DNA of 64,000 nt. Origin: Mycobacterium sp. DL99 (lineage in GTDB: Bacteria > Actinomycetota > Actinomycetes > Mycobacteriales > Mycobacteriaceae). Made by a program: the position numbers and the translations under genes. Each line of letters begins with the position of its first letter. Positions within the stretch are counted from its first letter, which is position 1. Below, piece by piece: positions 61,099-64,000 of this stretch. Below the pieces are notes generated by a model that had not been told where the DNA came from, made no database searches, and saw only the letters and a list, made by a program, of their open reading frames with translations. The stretch is taken from the NCBI RefSeq assembly GCF_004762045.1, contig NZ_SJOM01000007.1, positions 5,073,798 through 5,137,797 on the forward strand, written 5' to 3'.

Positions 61099-61521
61099 CT
61101 AGGAGAGCTTCGTCAACGTGAACGAGAACCGATCACTGCGCTCGGCCGGGCCACAGTCGCTCGCTTCCCAGGTGGCGTAGCCGTTGCCGGCCAGCGTCGC
61201 GTCGTCCCAGGACAGCGTGCGTGAGGCGGTGAGCGGGGTGCCCTCACAGGTCCCCGCGTCTGGCCACGGGCTCACCATCGTCCAACGCCCGTTGTCCAGG
61301 TGGGCCTGGCCGCCATACGGCGCCCACGTCGCGCCGCCGGTGGCCGCCACGTCGGCGCATCCCGAACCACAGGACGTCACGGTCCAGGTGCTCCAGGTCG
61401 ACGGACCGTCGTGGTCATAGCGATAGGTGCCGTTGAGGTCTTCGGCGGCAGCCGGGCCCGCGAAACCGATCGCCGTTCCGGCCAGAACCATCGCCGGAAT
61501 AATGCCCATGACAAGTCTCAC
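61099..61521 (-). CDS. Secreted protein, unknown
   Basis: 140-residue precursor with a signal peptide ending GPAAA before EDLNG. The mature beta-rich domain carries four cysteines in SCGSGC, TCEGT and DCGPAE, probably two disulfides. Family of small mycobacterial exported proteins beginning ...LNGTY(R)Y; function unknown. GGGAG precedes the GTG start. Confidence 0.75.
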   Translation of the reverse strand: MRLVMGIIPAMVLAGTAIGFAGPAAAEDLNGTYRYDHDGPSTWSTWTVTSCGSGCADVAATGGATWAPYGGQAHLDNGRWTMVSPWPDAGTCEGTPLTASRTLSWDDATLAGNGYATWEASDCGPAERSDRFSFTLTKLS

Positions 61522-61710
61522 GTTCGCACTCCCTGAAGTCGCCCCGACCCGGTGGCCAAAATTGACGCGCAGAGCATCTCACACGAACGCGCCTCGGGGA
61601 CAGCAGGATTGACACAGCGACGGCCGTTGCAGCCGCCGCTGAGAGTGCTTGCACTTAGCTGGCAGCTCCGGGCCGCCACCTGTATCGGCGGGCGGCCGTA
61701 TGGCCGGCAG

Positions 61711-61965
61711 TTAGCGGGATTCGACCTCGAACTCGATCAACCCGGCGCTGCGGGCGTTGACGACGACGTGTTCCCAGCTGGTCGCCGCGGCCGCGATCAC
61801 CGTGATGGCCGTCGCGAAGCCGGCGAGTGAGGCCAGCACCGTCGCCCACGGCCCGTCGATGGCTACACCGAGCAGAATGGCGAGGAACGCCCCGGCGAGC
61901 ACCAGTCCGGCGGCCGGCGCGCTGCGCCACCATGCCTGGCGCGATGATTCGATCGGCGTGGTCAT
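61711..61965 (-). CDS. Small two-helix membrane protein
   Basis: 84 residues with two hydrophobic helices (about 16-37 and 45-64) and a short basic/acidic tail ending IEFEVESR. A loosely matching GACAGT lies 7 bases before the ATG. No family recognised. It is isolated from neighbours on both sides by more than 100 bases. Confidence 0.6.
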   Translation of the reverse strand: MTTPIESSRQAWWRSAPAAGLVLAGAFLAILLGVAIDGPWATVLASLAGFATAITVIAAAATSWEHVVVNARSAGLIEFEVESR

Positions 61966-62082
61966 GTAACCCACTGTCCCCGCGCTGGCTGAGCAGGGAT
62001 GAAGCGTTTCCTATGGAAATGTTCTGAACCGAACCGCCCGTCGGCAAAATCACTCGACCCCTACCGATGCACGTTGCCCGGC

Positions 62083-62088
62083 TAAGGT
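62083..62088 (+). promoter_or_regulatory. -10 box of the GH16 gene
   Basis: TAAGGT lies 8 bases before the ATG, predicting a leader of only one or two bases. Confidence 0.5.
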
Positions 62089-62096
62089 GGTCCAAC

Positions 62097-62936
62097 ATGG
62101 CCAACTTGGACCGTCGAAAGATGATGATGCTGTCGGGTCTGGGCGCGATGGCGGCGGCGATACCCGCCCCTCTAGCCAATGCCCTCCCGACCAGGCCCCA
62201 GACACCGCGCATTCCGGCGCCCTCAGCGCCGCAGGCAGCGATGAACTACGTGTTCGCGGACGAATTCGACGGGCCCGCGGGCTCGGCGCCGAATTCGTCG
62301 AAGTGGACCATCGCGAAGGCCCGCGAGACCATCAAGGACCCCACGTACTGGGAACAGCCGGGCCGTATCGGCCAGTACCGGGACGACCGCAAGAATGCAT
62401 TCCTCGACGGCAAGGGGAACCTCGTCATCCGGGCCACCAAGGAAGGCGACGCCTATTACGGCGCCAAGCTGGCCAGCGTGTGGGAAGGCGGGGCCGGGCA
62501 CACCTGGGAGGCGCGGATCAAGTTCAACTGCCTGACCGCGGGCGCCTGGCCGGCCTTCTGGCTGGGCACCCTGGGCGAGGGCGAGCTCGACATCGTCGAG
62601 TGGTACGGCAACGGCAAATGGCCGTCAGCCACCACCGTGCACGCCAAGTCGAACGGCGGCGAATGGGAAACCCACAACATCGCCGTCGACACCGGCTGGC
62701 ACACGTGGCGCACCCAGTGGGATGCCACCGGCGCCCGGTTCTGGCAGGACTACACCGAAGGGGCGAAGCCCTACTTCGAGGTTTCGGCGAGCCAGCTCCC
62801 GGACTGGCCGTTCAGCCAGCCCGGCTACACGATGTTCGTGGTGCTGAACCTCGCGGTCGCGGGCTCCGGCGGAGAAGACCCCAGCGGCGGGACCTATCCG
62901 GCCGACATGCTCGTGGACTACGTACGCGTCTGGTAG
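62097..62936 (+). CDS. Secreted glycoside hydrolase family 16 (beta-1,3-glucanase-like), Rv0315 homologue
   Basis: 279-residue exported enzyme. The N-terminus MANLDRRKMMMLSGLGAM has a twin-arginine-type signal, cleaved near ANA. The GH16 catalytic motif GELDIVEW supplies nucleophile Glu163, Asp165 and acid/base Glu168 in a jelly-roll domain. FADEFDGPAGS and the ending VDYVRVW are typical. Overall order closely follows Rv0315, described as a beta-1,3-glucanase and immunodominant antigen. Physiological substrate is not known. Confidence 0.9.
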   Translation: MANLDRRKMMMLSGLGAMAAAIPAPLANALPTRPQTPRIPAPSAPQAAMNYVFADEFDGPAGSAPNSSKWTIAKARETIKDPTYWEQPGRIGQYRDDRKNAFLDGKGNLVIRATKEGDAYYGAKLASVWEGGAGHTWEARIKFNCLTAGAWPAFWLGTLGEGELDIVEWYGNGKWPSATTVHAKSNGGEWETHNIAVDTGWHTWRTQWDATGARFWQDYTEGAKPYFEVSASQLPDWPFSQPGYTMFVVLNLAVAGSGGEDPSGGTYPADMLVDYVRVW

Positions 62937-62967
62937 GTGCGCGAGTGCCACAACCACGGCACTCGGC

Positions 62968-63636
62968 TCATACTCCGGCAGCAACTGCGGAGCGAGGCAG
63001 CGGGCGACCGGTGTACTGAAAGGCCGCGCGGACCCCGATGTCCACCGCATGGTCGGCGAACCGCTCGTAGTACCGACTCAGCAGCGTCACGTCGATCGCG
63101 GCTGCAATCCCGTGGCTCCATTGTGGATCCATCACCTTGCCGAACAGGTTGCGGTGCAACGAATCTATTCGGTCGTCGTCGCACCGCAGCTGGTTCGCCC
63201 TGACCGGATCGCCGGACAGCACGACATCTCTGGCAGCACTGCCCATCTGCACCCCGATGGCCGCCATGTCGGCGAAGACGATGCTGATGTCCTGGGGCAC
63301 GGCGCGCTGCGGGTGCCGTCGGCGAGCCGCCTCGGCGACGTGTAACGCCAACGCCCCCATCCGGTCTGCGTCGACGGCGTGCTGCATGCTGGTGACAACG
63401 GCGCGCAGATCAGACGCGACGGGAGACTCCAGGGCCAGCAGGCGGTAGGCCATGGCCTCGACCCCAGCGGCCTTCGCCGAGATACGCCGGTGATCGCCGA
63501 TGGCTTCTTCAACCGCCGAAATCTGGGCGCACAGAAGCGCTTCGGTGGCATGGCTCATGGCGATCCCCGCCGCATGACAGAGCATCGCGATGTCCGCGGT
63601 GAGGAGATCCAACTGTCGATGAAACCCATCTCGCAT
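62968..63636 (-). CDS. PhoU-like phosphate regulatory protein
   Basis: 222-residue all-helical protein with two PhoU repeats. The metal-binding motif of the second repeat is YYERFADHAVDIG; the first repeat has a weaker ESPVASDLRAVVTSMQHAVDADRMG. It is related to mycobacterial PhoY1/PhoY2, which restrain phosphate-starvation signalling and affect persistence, but no pst genes are adjacent. The ATG is preceded by TATCGT 7 bases upstream; a GTG three codons earlier is the alternative. Confidence 0.85.
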   Translation of the reverse strand: MRDGFHRQLDLLTADIAMLCHAAGIAMSHATEALLCAQISAVEEAIGDHRRISAKAAGVEAMAYRLLALESPVASDLRAVVTSMQHAVDADRMGALALHVAEAARRRHPQRAVPQDISIVFADMAAIGVQMGSAARDVVLSGDPVRANQLRCDDDRIDSLHRNLFGKVMDPQWSHGIAAAIDVTLLSRYYERFADHAVDIGVRAAFQYTGRPLPRSAVAAGV

Positions 63637-63794
63637 GTTCCCCACGATAAGAGGTGGAAACGTATGGATGGGCGCCCCGCGGCATCAACGATTCGTAAGT
63701 ATTCGGTTGGCGCACGTGCGGCGGTCGACGATGGAGCATTACGTTGGCGTCGACCGGTGTTGGTTGTCAATGGATGTCACACAAGGATCCGAAG

Positions 63795-63968
63795 ATGAGC
63801 TGTTCGATTCGCATGAGGAACGTCGTGGCGTTCTTGAGAGCCGGCTACCCGGCCGGCGTGGCCCCCACCGGGCACATCGCGTTGCTCGCCCTGTGCCCAC
63901 GGCGGATCACAGACGCCGAGATCGCCTTCATGGCAGACGAATTCAAACTACAGCGTCGGGTCGGCTAG
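63795..63968 (+). CDS. Short DUF3349 protein
   Basis: 57 residues. VVAFLRAGYPAGVAPTGHIALLALCPRRITDAEI is the core of DUF3349, an actinobacterial family with a small helical fold. Usual members are near 100 residues, so this one is truncated after the first half, ending EFKLQRRVG. AAGGA lies before the chosen ATG. Function unknown. Confidence 0.65.
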   Translation: MSCSIRMRNVVAFLRAGYPAGVAPTGHIALLALCPRRITDAEIAFMADEFKLQRRVG

Positions 63969-64000
63969 ACCTCCATACGTGAACCGATGATGACGGTCCG

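Overview
The window is chromosomal DNA of very high GC content from a mycobacterium, most likely a rapidly growing Mycolicibacterium. Four things point there. Gene order from cbs to the dihydrodipicolinate-reductase-like gene (positions 261-19201) follows the inverted Rv1077-Rv1059 block of M. tuberculosis, with a SulP transporter and an alcohol dehydrogenase added. Many genes are leaderless, with a TANNNT -10 box 6-7 bases before the start codon. There are mycobacterial families such as LpqV, DUF4193, DUF3060 and DUF3349. Names by homology rest on remembered sequences and gene order; no database was searched.

Layout. (1) 261-19201 is the conserved block: cystathionine beta-synthase, a LipU-like lipase, an SGNH esterase, thiolase FadA3, a DUF559/AbiEi-like protein, a BI-1/YccA membrane protein, EchA9-EchA8, a membrane alpha/beta hydrolase, a cysteine dioxygenase-rhodanese pair behind a cysteine-rich leader peptide, LpqV, SulP, two convergent patatins, a class II glutamine amidotransferase, an alcohol dehydrogenase and a reductase behind a KstR-type operator. 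(2) 19279-25671 is more variable: a membrane-anchored serine protease, small secreted proteins, an Rv1627c-like thiolase, and an unknown polytopic membrane protein bracketed by two copies of the thiolase 3' end. (3) 25700-33497 is a five-gene catabolic operon with a divergent PucR regulator: a kinase of hydroxylysine-kinase type, a phospho-lyase-type class III aminotransferase, an alcohol dehydrogenase, an APC permease and an aldehyde dehydrogenase. (4) 33529-48821 holds an acyl-CoA synthetase, two convergent paralogous secreted proteins, DctA with its two-component system, a beta-propeller, a lysin-like amidase, a GlnQ/GlnHP-type amino-acid transporter, a degraded gene, a leader-ORF-coupled small protein and an alkylsulfatase-type dioxygenase. 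(5) 48858-51265 is an arsenic operon (arsR, cadI/arsI, acr3, arsC). (6) 51308-53735 has small proteins, a cupin and a YeeE/YedE sulfur-type transporter. (7) 53863-57612 is a tight four-gene operon (small unknown protein, DyP-type peroxidase, unknown 337-residue protein, BASS transporter) facing a MalT-like regulator. (8) 59889-63968 has an NTF2-like protein, a YczE-type membrane protein, secreted and membrane small proteins, a GH16 glucanase, a PhoU-like protein and a short DUF3349 protein.

Sulfur handling recurs (cbs, cysteine dioxygenase, rhodanese, SulP, sulfate-ester dioxygenase, YeeE), as does fatty-acid/sterol catabolism (fadA3, echA8/9, fadD, Rv1627c-like, KstR site). The best candidates for undescribed systems are the phosphorylation-then-phospho-lyase operon, the DyP-type operon, and the leaderless upstream small ORFs. 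I saw no tRNA, rRNA, CRISPR array, intact insertion sequence or prophage.
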